A stretch of DNA of 20,198 bases, from NCBI GenBank assembly GCA_964548585.1, contig CAZJRS010000068.1:1-20198 (forward strand). Direction: 5' to 3'. Within the stretch, counting starts at the first letter, position 1, and each line of letters starts with the position of its first letter. The DNA is from Methanocella_A sp964548585. GTDB lineage: Archaea > Halobacteriota > Methanocellia > Methanocellales > Methanocellaceae. Below the pieces are notes generated by a model, which saw only the letters and a program-made list of their open reading frames with translations, had not been told where the DNA came from and made no database searches. The translations under genes were made by a program, and so were the position numbers. Positions 7,567 through 14,104 of this stretch are shown piece by piece.

Positions 7567-8202
7567 ATGCGAACTCTGACTGTAGCTATTATTTCGGCGC
7601 TGTTGCTGACTGCGCTATTTATCATTGCTGCGGTACCGCTGGCCGTGGCAGAAGATGTAATCATACCGATCGGGAAGGATCAGAAGATCACCGATAATAT
7701 CAAAGCTCATCTGGTACAGGTGAGTGTGCTGGGTATGCCGATAAGTAACGAAAACTGGGTTGAAGGAGGCCCGGAAAATTATCTCTGGCCGACATTGTAC
7801 TATTATTATGAGAATACAGGCTCAGTAGATGAAACCGGTCATCTTACGATCAGATTTAAAGATGATAAGGGTGACACGTATAAGGCCGTAGATGCGGGTA
7901 CTATGGATAAAATCAGCCCGGGACAAAAGTCGGGAGAACGGACTCTCACGGCCCCCATTCCAAAGGACAGGAAACTTGTGAGCATGACCGTGGTCAAAGG
8001 CTTCGACGAATACCAGTACGAGCTAACCTATCCGTCTGCAACCACCGCAACTTCGACCACACCGGCCAGTACCGGCCAGCCGGCTGGCACGAGTGCGCCC
8101 TCAGCCAAACTTTGCTTTGGCTCATGGGGTCTGCCGCTCTTGATCGGCGGAGTAGTCGTGCTTGGCACAGGTTTGAGGTTTAGCCGGAAAGGCAGAAAGT
8201 GA
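7567..8202 (+). CDS. Exported protein with C-terminal membrane anchor
   Basis: Family not recognised. Read from ATG 7567, the 211-residue protein has a signal peptide (hydrophobic stretch about residues 5-28, ending near AVAED). A folded beta-rich looking domain of about 120 residues follows (ENYLWPTLYYYYENTG, HLTIRFKDDKGD). Then come a Thr/Ser/Ala/Pro-rich linker (TTATSTTPASTGQPAG), a C-terminal hydrophobic helix and a basic tail (SRKGRK). This layout predicts a surface domain held on a stalk by one membrane anchor. The central part may be an immunoglobulin-like fold (inference). The frame is open upstream from TTG 7516 and GTG 7546, but a TATA-like CTAAATATTG near 7510-7519 puts the transcript start near 7540, favouring ATG. 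The gene is separated from mptA by a terminator, so it is probably its own unit. Confidence 0.8.
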   Translation: MRTLTVAIISALLLTALFIIAAVPLAVAEDVIIPIGKDQKITDNIKAHLVQVSVLGMPISNENWVEGGPENYLWPTLYYYYENTGSVDETGHLTIRFKDDKGDTYKAVDAGTMDKISPGQKSGERTLTAPIPKDRKLVSMTVVKGFDEYQYELTYPSATTATSTTPASTGQPAGTSAPSAKLCFGSWGLPLLIGGVVVLGTGLRFSRKGRK

Positions 8203-8219
8203 TCGCTCAGATCACTTTC
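8195..8219 (+). terminator. Hairpin over the stop codon of the anchored protein
   Basis: GAAAGTGATC and GATCACTTTC form a perfect 10-bp stem with a 5-nt loop, followed by ATTTATT. The stem includes the TGA stop codon at 8200-8202. It may act as a terminator or attenuator before the small membrane peptide gene; the T-tract is weak. Confidence 0.55.
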
Positions 8220-8238
8220 ATTTATTAGGTGTGTCTCC

Positions 8239-8358
8239 GTGGTATCGAATACTCTGTACGTTCTGGTTTTGGCTGCCTTTCTATTCATCGTGTTCATGGG
8301 TATTGCCGTTTTCATGACATATATGGTCATGAAATACCTCATCGACTACGACACGTAG
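8239..8358 (+). CDS. Small single-helix membrane peptide (39 aa)
   Basis: A short open frame with GTG start, preceded by AGGTG with a 7-nt gap, which is a good archaeal ribosome binding site. It encodes 39 residues. Residues about 5-27 are strongly hydrophobic (LYVLVLAAFLFIVFMGIAVF), continuing into TYMVMKYL, and the tail IDYDT is acidic. This predicts one transmembrane helix. It ends 23 nt before the start of the HExxH protein on the same strand, so the two are probably co-transcribed. No family is recognised. It could be a membrane partner of the putative peptidase or a substrate (both inference), or it may be a chance frame. The binding site, composition and spacing favour a real gene. Confidence 0.5.
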   Translation: MVSNTLYVLVLAAFLFIVFMGIAVFMTYMVMKYLIDYDT

Positions 8359-8381
8359 TAAAATCGCACCCACACCATCGT

Positions 8382-8900
8382 ATGACAGAAATCAGCTTTT
8401 CCAGTGAGCTGGAAAAAACAGCCTTACGGACCCCTTCACTAAAGTCGCGGATCGAGATCGTGACCGCGTTTTTCCCAGAACTTGATCTGATCCGCTTCGG
8501 CAAAGCTTCCCGAAGCGCGTATTATGACCCCCGAAGTGGCACGATCCGGCTGACAGGCCACAGCAGCACATATGTGATCGGGCATGAGATCACTCACCTG
8601 CTGCAGGATGGGCGGTTCTTGCCAGCAGATGTGATACCATACCCAAAGGGGGAGCGATCCTGCGATCTGTATCTTTTCGCCCGCAGCCCGTACCTGGTGG
8701 CGGATATCTGGGACACCAGAGATCATAGTTACCTCGGCAAAGGTCTTCACCTGGCCCGGCTGAGAGATAACTTTACGAAAGCAGAAGGACAGCAGATGAT
8801 CCACGAAGTATGCGCCGAGGCAGTCAAGAAAAGAGAGATGGGAAAGCGAGATTATATCCAGTGGGCAGAACGGGCGATCAATGAGCGGATAGATGAATGA
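8382..8900 (+). CDS. Small HExxH putative zinc metallopeptidase-like protein
   Basis: 172 residues, soluble, no signal peptide. It contains YVIGHEITHLLQ (64-75), where H68, E69 and H72 form the HExxH zinc-binding motif typical of metallopeptidases. A preceding strand-like segment, YYDPRSGTIRLTG (47-59), resembles the edge strand found ahead of such motifs. A third metal ligand is not certain; acidic and His residues in LVADIWDTRDHSYLG (105-119) and HEVCAE (141-146) are candidates. ATG 8382 is chosen because the frame upstream translates into unlikely sequence overlapping the 39-residue gene. No clear ribosome binding site precedes it. The gene lies between a membrane peptide gene and a radical SAM/SPASM gene, which raises a link to peptide processing (inference). 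Substrate is unknown. Confidence 0.75.
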   Translation: MTEISFSSELEKTALRTPSLKSRIEIVTAFFPELDLIRFGKASRSAYYDPRSGTIRLTGHSSTYVIGHEITHLLQDGRFLPADVIPYPKGERSCDLYLFARSPYLVADIWDTRDHSYLGKGLHLARLRDNFTKAEGQQMIHEVCAEAVKKREMGKRDYIQWAERAINERIDE

Positions 8901-8941
8901 GGTTCCCGAGCGCCACCATGATACCGGGCTGTTTTCGATAT

Positions 8942-8953
8942 CCTTAAATACCT
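8942..8953 (+). promoter_or_regulatory. TATA element of the radical SAM gene
   Basis: CCTTAAATACCT matches an archaeal TATA box. It predicts a start near 8973 and a leader of about 20 nt that contains the ribosome binding site GGTGA before ATG 8993. Confidence 0.5.
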
Positions 8954-8992
8954 GTATGCTCAATCCCGTACCCTGTCACCAGCGGTGAAACC

Positions 8993-10111
8993 ATGAACTA
9001 TTTCGTCACACTGACCACAGGCTGTGATCTCGAATGCAGGTATTGCTACGGGGAGTGCTGTGATACTTTCGATGACTACGACGATGGCCTCGATTATGAC
9101 TATTTTCTTCCCCGCTCGGTCACGTATCCGACGGAGGATTTAATCAGTTTTCTAGCCCAGGATCCGGGCTCTACGGTCATATTTTATGGAGGGGAGCCGC
9201 TGCTGGAACTCCCGAAGATGCTGGAGTTTATGGATCGGCTGCCAGCCAAACGGTTTTTACTACACACAAACGGGACGATGCTGGATGCAGTGCCTGCTGA
9301 TTACCTCCGCCGCCTGCATACGATCTCGATTTCCATCGATGGTGACCGTGAGCTGACCGACTATTACCGGGGCAAAGGTGTCTATGACAGGATTATAGAC
9401 AATGCCAGGGTTGTCCGGAATAAGGGTTATTCGGGAGAGATCATCGCCCGGATGACTGTCATGGAGGATACGGAGATCTATGGCCAGGTAATGCACCTGC
9501 TCAGTAACCCGGATTTCTCATTCCCCAGCGTCCACTGGCAGCTAAACGCCCTGTTCTGGCGTAACGACCGTAAAAAACGTCACTTTTCACAATGGGTCAG
9601 GGACAGCTATAACCCGGGTATCACCCGGCTGGTGAAAGAATGGCTTCGGGCTATGCGGGACGAAGGCAGGGTATTAAAATTATACCCCTTTGTAGCGGTC
9701 ATGCAATCGCTACTCTGCGGGGAACAAACTCAGCTCCGCTGCGGAGCTGGCTGGGCAGAGTACAATGTACAGACGGACGGCAACCTGTCTCCTTGCCCGG
9801 TGATGTCGGGGATGAAAAATTTTTACGCGGGCAATATCGCAGCCGACCCTGCGAGTGTTAAAAAGATACCGATTGGCGGCAGATGCAATACCTGCGACAT
9901 CAAGGGCATATGCGGAGGCAGGTGCCTGTACGCTAACGTCACCATGAAATGGGGCGATGAAGGCTTTGATGAGGTATGCGGTACAATCAGGCACCTGGTA
10001 GGCGAGCTACAAAATGCGCTGCCGGAAGTGAGGCGACTCATCGCAGCCGGGCGCATCAAGCAGAGCGACTTTGATCACATGCGCTACAATAGCTGCGAGA
10101 TCATACCTTAA
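8993..10111 (+). CDS. Radical SAM/SPASM enzyme, putative peptide-modifying
   Basis: 372 residues. The radical SAM cluster motif is C11-x3-C15-x2-C18 (GCDLECRYCYG), followed by GGEP at 66-69 for SAM binding and ISISIDGD at 111-118. The C-terminal part has the SPASM pattern of extra iron-sulfur Cys: C250 (LRCGAG), C268 (LSPCPV), C298, C301, C307 and C311 (CNTCDIKGICGGRC), and C329. Such enzymes cleave SAM to a 5'-deoxyadenosyl radical and usually modify a peptide or protein side chain. From memory it resembles the archaeal group described as putative peptide-modifying, AF0577 family; no search was made. GGTGA lies 5 nt before the ATG and a TATA element is nearby, so it may be transcribed separately from the HExxH gene 92 nt upstream. 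No obvious Cys-rich precursor peptide is seen beside it. Confidence 0.9.
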   Translation: MNYFVTLTTGCDLECRYCYGECCDTFDDYDDGLDYDYFLPRSVTYPTEDLISFLAQDPGSTVIFYGGEPLLELPKMLEFMDRLPAKRFLLHTNGTMLDAVPADYLRRLHTISISIDGDRELTDYYRGKGVYDRIIDNARVVRNKGYSGEIIARMTVMEDTEIYGQVMHLLSNPDFSFPSVHWQLNALFWRNDRKKRHFSQWVRDSYNPGITRLVKEWLRAMRDEGRVLKLYPFVAVMQSLLCGEQTQLRCGAGWAEYNVQTDGNLSPCPVMSGMKNFYAGNIAADPASVKKIPIGGRCNTCDIKGICGGRCLYANVTMKWGDEGFDEVCGTIRHLVGELQNALPEVRRLIAAGRIKQSDFDHMRYNSCEIIP

Positions 10112-10131
10112 TCTCACCACAATTGGGTTTA

Positions 10132-10215
10132 ATTTTCAAACGCCAAGACGCCAAGGCATTTTTATATTAAATATTGATCTAATCCTGGCGTCTTGGCGTC
10201 TTGGCGTTTGAAAAT
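10132..10215. repeat. Perfect 24-bp inverted repeat built from 8-bp units, between convergent genes
   Basis: The left arm (10132-10155) and right arm (10192-10215) are perfect reverse complements over 24 bp. The left arm contains CGCCAAGA CGCCAAGG. The right side carries three units: TCCTGGCG, TCTTGGCG, TCTTGGCG. The AT-rich loop is about 36 nt. It sits between the 3' ends of the radical SAM gene and the exported protein gene at 10271, so it could be a two-way terminator or a dispersed repeat element. Confidence 0.85.
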
Positions 10216-10270
10216 CGACCGGTTTTGTCAGCGGAACTTAACCGCAGGCGATCATTCCAATCTGGTTTTC

Positions 10271-10690
10271 TCACCCCATGAACACGAAGGGACTGGTCAG
10301 GCTTCCGTACGTCGGGCCGGTCACCACTGGGTTACCTGGCTCTGTGAACGGATATGAGTAGCCGTAATTTAAATACGTTGCATACTCCGGGTCGCCGTAG
10401 ATGACGCCGGGCTCGGGGACGCCGTAGGGGTAGTTTGCCGGGTTCTCGTAGATTGCCCCGGAAGGCACGCCGTAGTTGTGATCGACGTAATAGGGTACGC
10501 CCGCTCCATAAGCCATTGTATACGGTAGGTCATAGCCCCAGCTAGATGGCGCCGGGTTATCCCGCAGCGCAGCAATTTTCACAGCTTCCGGACCTCGTAT
10601 CGCAGGGTCGCAATTATCGATTTCGGCAACAGCAATAGTGCTGATGCATAAAAGCATAGCTAACAGTAATGGAATTATTGTCCACCTCAT
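10271..10690 (-). CDS. Small exported Tyr/Gly/Pro-rich protein
   Basis: 139 residues, family not recognised. A clear signal peptide (residues 1-22, ending STIAVA) precedes a mature part rich in Tyr, Gly and Pro, with repeating YGVP/YGDP-type phrases (NYGVPSGAIYENP, YPYGVPEPGVIYGDP, NYGYSYPF). No catalytic motif is seen. The sequence suggests an extended or low-complexity surface or secreted polypeptide. A strong ribosome binding site, GGTGAGGT, lies 4 nt before the ATG. It resembles the exported protein at 13530-13874 in size, signal peptide and GxPYxV...YGxPxG phrasing, so the two may form a small family. Confidence 0.75.
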   Translation of the reverse strand: MRWTIIPLLLAMLLCISTIAVAEIDNCDPAIRGPEAVKIAALRDNPAPSSWGYDLPYTMAYGAGVPYYVDHNYGVPSGAIYENPANYPYGVPEPGVIYGDPEYATYLNYGYSYPFTEPGNPVVTGPTYGSLTSPFVFMG

Positions 10691-10719
10691 ATTACCTCAC
10701 CCGTTTTTACTCTGGTTCG

Positions 10720-10733
10720 CCGAAATATATCGG
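10720..10733 (-). promoter_or_regulatory. Palindrome overlapping TATA element of the exported protein gene
   Basis: CCGAAATATATCGG is palindromic at 12 of 14 positions and contains the probable TATA element (ATATATTT on the minus strand), about 30 nt before the start codon. A repressor binding here would block transcription (inference). Confidence 0.4.
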
Positions 10734-10845
10734 TTATTTACCATTTCCGCAGGAACTGTAGGTATGAGGCTAAATAAAGCGCATTAACATTGTCAAACTA
10801 CGCATGCACATGCCTGAGAGCCGCCAGGTCACAACAAAAAATGGC

Positions 10846-10856
10846 CATATTTTAAG
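10846..10856 (+). promoter_or_regulatory. TATA element of the ferredoxin gene
   Basis: CATATTTTAAG predicts a transcript start near 10877. That is after ATG 10862 and shortly before ATG 10883 and ATG 10889, so it favours one of the later starts. Confidence 0.4.
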
Positions 10857-10888
10857 TAGGCATGTCACAACATATCCGCGGGATGATC

Positions 10889-11119
10889 ATGATAATTCCA
10901 GTATTAGACAAGGAACTTTGCATATCCTGCGGCAACTGTGTAGATATCTGTCCTGACGTGTTCAACTGGGATGTGGATGATAAAGCCATAGTCGTGGACC
11001 CTAACGGATGCGGCACCAAATGCCCGGACTGCCAGGAAGCAGCCGACTCATGCCCGACAAATGCTATCACGATCCAGGAAGGCAGTGGAGCAGAAGCAAG
11101 CGAAGCTGCCGGCCAATAG
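10889..11119 (+). CDS. Small [4Fe-4S] ferredoxin
   Basis: 76 residues from ATG 10889. The motif C11-x2-C14-x2-C17-x3-C21-P is followed near the C-terminus by C55-P. In single-cluster ferredoxins the ligands are the first three Cys plus the late Cys-Pro, while C21 and C48 occupy the positions of the disulfide known in Pyrococcus-type ferredoxin. C41 and C45 (GCGTKC) are extra, so a second, atypically spaced cluster cannot be excluded. It is a cytoplasmic electron carrier, plausibly serving methanogenic oxidoreductases; the partner is unknown. Earlier in-frame ATGs at 10862 and 10883 would add 9 or 2 residues. The acidic tail (after TIQEGSG) is Ala/Glu/Ser-rich. Confidence 0.9.
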   Translation: MIIPVLDKELCISCGNCVDICPDVFNWDVDDKAIVVDPNGCGTKCPDCQEAADSCPTNAITIQEGSGAEASEAAGQ

Positions 11120-11132
11120 TGCTTTTTGCGGA

Positions 11133-11348
11133 GTTACCACAACGACACAACGAACACGACAGATAAAAATAACTACGGCGACACAACGATAAACAATCAA
11201 CCACAACGACACAACGATAAACAATCAACCACAACGGCACAACGACACAACGATTTTTAGTAATAGACAAATTAGATTCCTATTGAGTAAAAAACGCCGT
11301 GCCGTTGTGCCGTTGTGGTGAAAAAACAAACGCCGTGCCGTTGTGGTT
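11133..11348. repeat. CACAACGA-type octamer repeats with 28-bp tandem duplication and inverted arms
   Basis: The left side is built from CACAACGA/CACAACGG units. It includes a perfect 28-bp tandem duplication (11181-11208 and 11209-11236), each copy reading ACACAACGATAAAC then AATCAACCACAACG. The reverse complement occurs on the right: 11303-11319 is an exact 17-bp complement of 11228-11244, and a second right arm follows at 11331-11348. The array fills the gap between the convergent ferredoxin and ftr genes. It could fold as alternative long hairpins. It is not a CRISPR array, as the units abut without unique spacers. Confidence 0.85.
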
Positions 11349-11367
11349 AATAGAGAATTAGGGTAGA

Positions 11368-11402
11368 GTTATTAAAAAAGAATAGCCCGGGGTTGCCCCC
11401 GG
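11368..11402 (-). terminator. Terminator after ftr
   Basis: On the minus strand CCGGGG and CCCCGG pair around a GCAA-type loop and are followed by GCTATTCTTTTTTAAT. It lies directly after the ftr stop codon. Its design matches the mch terminator (short GC stem, then ATTCTT and T-tract). Confidence 0.85.
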
Positions 11403-11410
11403 TGTTTGTT

Positions 11411-12322
11411 TTACTGTAGCAGCTTGTGTAGCTCGAACTTGAAAGGCCCGAGTTTGCCGCCGTAGTTGCCTGCGGAGATCTTGACGACGCCCGGTATGGT
11501 GCATGCCGCCTTGATGCCGACTGCCATTGCCTGGCCGACGGTTGCTTCGTCGATACCGTCGATGACGATCTCGTAGACGCCGTTGACGTTCGCCGGAAGC
11601 TGGCTTTCGACCTTGCTCTTGAGGGACGGGCACATCTTCTCGTTGGTCGAGGCCTTCATGAACTTGCTGTACTTGTTCGAGCCGACCTTGCTGCCGGAAG
11701 CGACGATGCCGCCGGGGAAGGGCATGATGCAGCCTTCGACCTGGTTGATGGCATCGACTGCGGCCTGGGCAGCGATGAGGGCTGAGCCCTGGGTTTCGGC
11801 CATGATGAAGAAGTTGCCGCCGGCAACGCCCTTCTTGACGCCGAATTCCTCTTCGGTGATGAAGTCGCCGTTCATGATGGGAATGACGAAGACATTCCTG
11901 CCGCCGACTACTGCCTTGGTCTCAAAGCCGTCGCCAAAGAAGTGGAGCTTGACATCGACCTTCTTCTCGAGAGTCTTGTCTTCCATGCGCTCGAATGGCA
12001 GCCAGTTGAATACGGCTGTGGTCGGTGCGGTCATGATACAGTCGCCGAGCCTCTCCAGGAGTTGCTCCTTGACGTTGTCCTTCTTAGGGTGACACACCAT
12101 GATAACGTAGCCAGGCCTGCCATCAGGAGTCTTGCTCGACGGCAGGAAGCAGTCGATGCCAGCTTCTGCCGGGCAGCCGATGACAGACGTTGCGAAACCA
12201 GTGGCCTCGGTCGCTGCGATCCTTGCGTAGTACTCGGTCGCGGCGGTGATCAGTACTCTCGATACCTGGATTCCGAACGCCTCTGCATAGGTGTCCTCGA
12301 TCTCTACATTGTTGATCTTCAT
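11411..12322 (-). CDS. ftr: Formylmethanofuran:H4MPT formyltransferase
   Basis: Ftr moves the formyl group from formylmethanofuran to H4MPT, the step before Mch, in the cytoplasm. The 303-residue product has the normal family length and is recognisable along its whole length: MKINNVEIEDTYAEAFGIQ, VIGCPAEAGID, CMTAPTTAVFNW-type segment, CIMPFPGGIVASGSKVGSNK and the C-terminal GGKLGPFKFELH. The start is ATG at 12322, preceded by GGGAGGAG at a good distance. The gene is probably monocistronic: it has its own terminator, its upstream neighbour diverges and its downstream neighbour converges. With mch and mptA nearby the region is enriched for H4MPT functions, but the three are separate units. Confidence 0.97.
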   Translation of the reverse strand: MKINNVEIEDTYAEAFGIQVSRVLITAATEYYARIAATEATGFATSVIGCPAEAGIDCFLPSSKTPDGRPGYVIMVCHPKKDNVKEQLLERLGDCIMTAPTTAVFNWLPFERMEDKTLEKKVDVKLHFFGDGFETKAVVGGRNVFVIPIMNGDFITEEEFGVKKGVAGGNFFIMAETQGSALIAAQAAVDAINQVEGCIMPFPGGIVASGSKVGSNKYSKFMKASTNEKMCPSLKSKVESQLPANVNGVYEIVIDGIDEATVGQAMAVGIKAACTIPGVVKISAGNYGGKLGPFKFELHKLLQ

Positions 12323-12717
12323 GTATAATCTCCTCCCGGTTAAAAACTTATAGAGTAATAGCTTTTAGGTTATATCTAAGTTTCCATGAAGGGAAAGGGA
12401 GTACTGTAGCCTCCGGGCAGTATGCGAGAGAGATGCCGCCGACGGAGCAGGTGGGCTTTAAAAGCCTCGATCCCGTGCCGGGGCTAAGGGCAGCATTCAT
12501 AAAACTTCATAAAACTTATGACCGACATTGGCCGGTTTCCCCGATGCCGCCCTCGGAAGCCCGGACCCGACCGGGGTTACGCTGGCGGGTTTTTGGCGAT
12601 CGTACCACTGATCAGCATCGAGTTTATATTCATAGTGTTGATTTTGCCCGCCGGGCAGTTAAAAGGCGTGATTAAGAGCATATAGCCATAAAATCCCGAA
12701 GCAGGAAGCAGACTAAC
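12323..12717. other. 395-bp gap, GC-rich and hairpin-rich; possible structured RNA
   Basis: No protein gene is supported. Near ftr there is AT-rich DNA with a possible minus-strand TATA element (around 12366-12378). Further on are short perfect stems: GGCTTT/AAAGCC (12454-12466), CCCG/CGGG (12472-12482), CCGA/TCGG (12541-12556), CCCGG/CCGGG (12560-12575) and GCCCG/CGGGC (12646-12656). A 10-bp tandem repeat, CATAAAACTT twice, lies at 12498-12517. An 80-codon open frame at 12433-12675 has no ribosome binding site and Arg/Pro-rich unlikely sequence. A non-coding RNA or long 5' leader of the next gene is possible; this is weak inference. Confidence 0.35.
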
Positions 12718-13416
12718 ATGAGATGGGGGGCATTACAATCGATCAAGGTGACGTTAGCCATTGTCATACTGGCATGCATCGTCACGGTATTGTTTAGCGA
12801 TATACTGGTAGAAAATGCATATGCCAGGGCGGACTTTGTCAAGTGGTCAAACCGCAGCGCGAGAGTCCTGGAGCCAGGGGATTATAATACAAACGGAACC
12901 TGCTCCAACAAGATATGTAGCTGGAACGGGACACAAGGAATCGGCAACCTGGGCATAGGCAATAGTAGTGTGGCGGCTTTTACGAATAATACAACGAAAG
13001 ACGAAACGCTGTATCCCGACTATGATCTGCAGGGTGTGGTGACCACGAGAAATTCGCAGTACCCCGACGTGAACTGCATATCGGGTGAGAGGATCAGTAA
13101 GGCGCTTGACTTCGGATCTGGCAACGTGTCAGAGAATAGCACTGAAAGCAACCAGACCATATCGGGCAACAGTACAGAAGAAGCATCGAATACCAGTGCT
13201 GAAAACGCAACTTCGACAACTTCAGCGATGGAAAATGCCGCGAGCGGCAGTGTCGGGAAGACTCCGGGTATCTTTTCCTACGGCGAGCCATATCCCGGTA
13301 TCCTCGATGAATACCCGGTGGAAGCAGCCGCAGTTTACGGAAAGATGAACGGTCTCAGAATGCCTGACGGCAGGCTGATCGACATCGGAGTCAAAAGTAT
13401 AGGGTATGAGTATTAA
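12718..13416 (+). CDS. Exported, heavily N-glycosylatable surface protein
   Basis: 232 residues, family not recognised. A long N-terminal hydrophobic segment (about 10-28) acts as signal peptide or membrane anchor. The rest is Asn/Ser/Thr-rich, with about twelve N-x-S/T sequons, clustered at NNTT and again in the run NVSENSTESNQTISGNST. This is strong evidence for an outside location, as archaea N-glycosylate surface proteins. Four Cys occur in the outer part: NGTCSNKIC, then one near PDVNC, and one in the leader. The C-terminus (FSYGEPYPG, YGKMNG, GYEY) has the Tyr/Gly/Pro flavour of the small exported proteins nearby. It converges with the exported protein gene at 13530, perhaps indicating a surface-protein locus (inference). 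Confidence 0.75.
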   Translation: MRWGALQSIKVTLAIVILACIVTVLFSDILVENAYARADFVKWSNRSARVLEPGDYNTNGTCSNKICSWNGTQGIGNLGIGNSSVAAFTNNTTKDETLYPDYDLQGVVTTRNSQYPDVNCISGERISKALDFGSGNVSENSTESNQTISGNSTEEASNTSAENATSTTSAMENAASGSVGKTPGIFSYGEPYPGILDEYPVEAAAVYGKMNGLRMPDGRLIDIGVKSIGYEY

Positions 13417-13434
13417 GCTATAGCAAATGTGTTG

Positions 13435-13459
13435 ATAGCCTTGATAGCATCAAGGCTAT
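13435..13459. terminator. Hairpin between convergent exported-protein genes
   Basis: ATAGCCTTGAT and ATCAAGGCTAT form a perfect 11-bp stem with a 3-nt loop, 18 nt after the plus-strand stop codon. No T-run follows directly. On the minus strand, a T8 run at about 13480-13488 may end transcription of the opposite gene. Confidence 0.65.
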
Positions 13460-13529
13460 TCACCACAGGACATTTTCTTAAAAAAAACAGCCTGGGCATG
13501 ACTTGTCGCCCGGCAGTTATCTGCGCCCT

Positions 13530-13874
13530 TCAGCCACTGAAGAAATCGTTGAAGAAGTACGATCGATCCATGACCAGGCTTTCATCACAGGTCTGCGCGA
13601 TTACAGGACTAATCGAGAGATCTCCTCCAAAGTGGCTGGAACCTTGCGGAGTCAGCGCGATCGCCAAGCTTTCGGCGTCCGTGTGCACCAGTGTATTGGT
13701 ATTAAACTCGTTGATCACGTAAGACCCCTGTGAAAACGGCGCTCCGTATGTAAATCCGGGCCCGACGACATAGGGAATCCCGATGTTGATCGGTCCGGTC
13801 ATGGCTCCTGCCTGCTGCGCGAGCAAGACTGTCACGATGGACATTAGTAAAAGACAACTGATACCTACCCTCAT
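13530..13874 (-). CDS. Small exported protein, related in style to the 10271 gene
   Basis: 114 residues. The signal peptide is at about 1-24, ending QQAGA. The mature part contains GIPYVVGPGFTYGAPFSQG, then a more ordinary region with HTDAESLAIAL and a Phe-rich end (SYFFNDFFSG). No known domain is recognised. The GxPYxV and YGxP phrases recall the exported protein at 10271-10690. A ribosome binding site, GAGGT, lies 9 nt before the ATG. A TATA-like element on the minus strand (about 13928-13942) would give a leader of about 35 nt. Confidence 0.72.
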   Translation of the reverse strand: MRVGISCLLLMSIVTVLLAQQAGAMTGPINIGIPYVVGPGFTYGAPFSQGSYVINEFNTNTLVHTDAESLAIALTPQGSSHFGGDLSISPVIAQTCDESLVMDRSYFFNDFFSG

Positions 13875-14104
13875 GATTAACTAACCTCTTAACCCGGAGT
13901 ATTAATCGTCTCATGGGTTGATAAGTATTATTATAAAAATGGCTGGAAGATGTTTTTTATGAAAAATTATGAAAAAGGATTTTTATAGCTGGTATCGGCG
14001 GCTGACTTCTGGCCAGTGGCAGATCTGGGCAAGACCCGGCCGCAAAAGGTATTGCCTAAAAACGCGTGTAAGCCATAGTCAGGAGATGCAATGCAACCAG
14101 ACTG

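Noticed and set aside
8229..8381. Upstream GTG extension of the HExxH protein
   Set aside because: The added 51 residues are His/Arg-rich, unlike a domain, and overlap the better supported 39-residue gene in another frame.
11181..11236. 28-bp repeats considered as a CRISPR array
   Set aside because: The two copies abut directly with no unique spacers, and the units are made of 8-bp sub-repeats.
12440..12600. Possible tRNA gene
   Set aside because: Short stems are present, but no T-loop GTTCGANNC sequence, anticodon arm or acceptor pairing could be assembled.
12433..12675. 80-codon open frame in the gap before the glycosylatable exported protein
   Set aside because: No ribosome binding site, Arg/Pro-rich sequence and no recognisable domain; the hairpins in the region argue for non-coding DNA.
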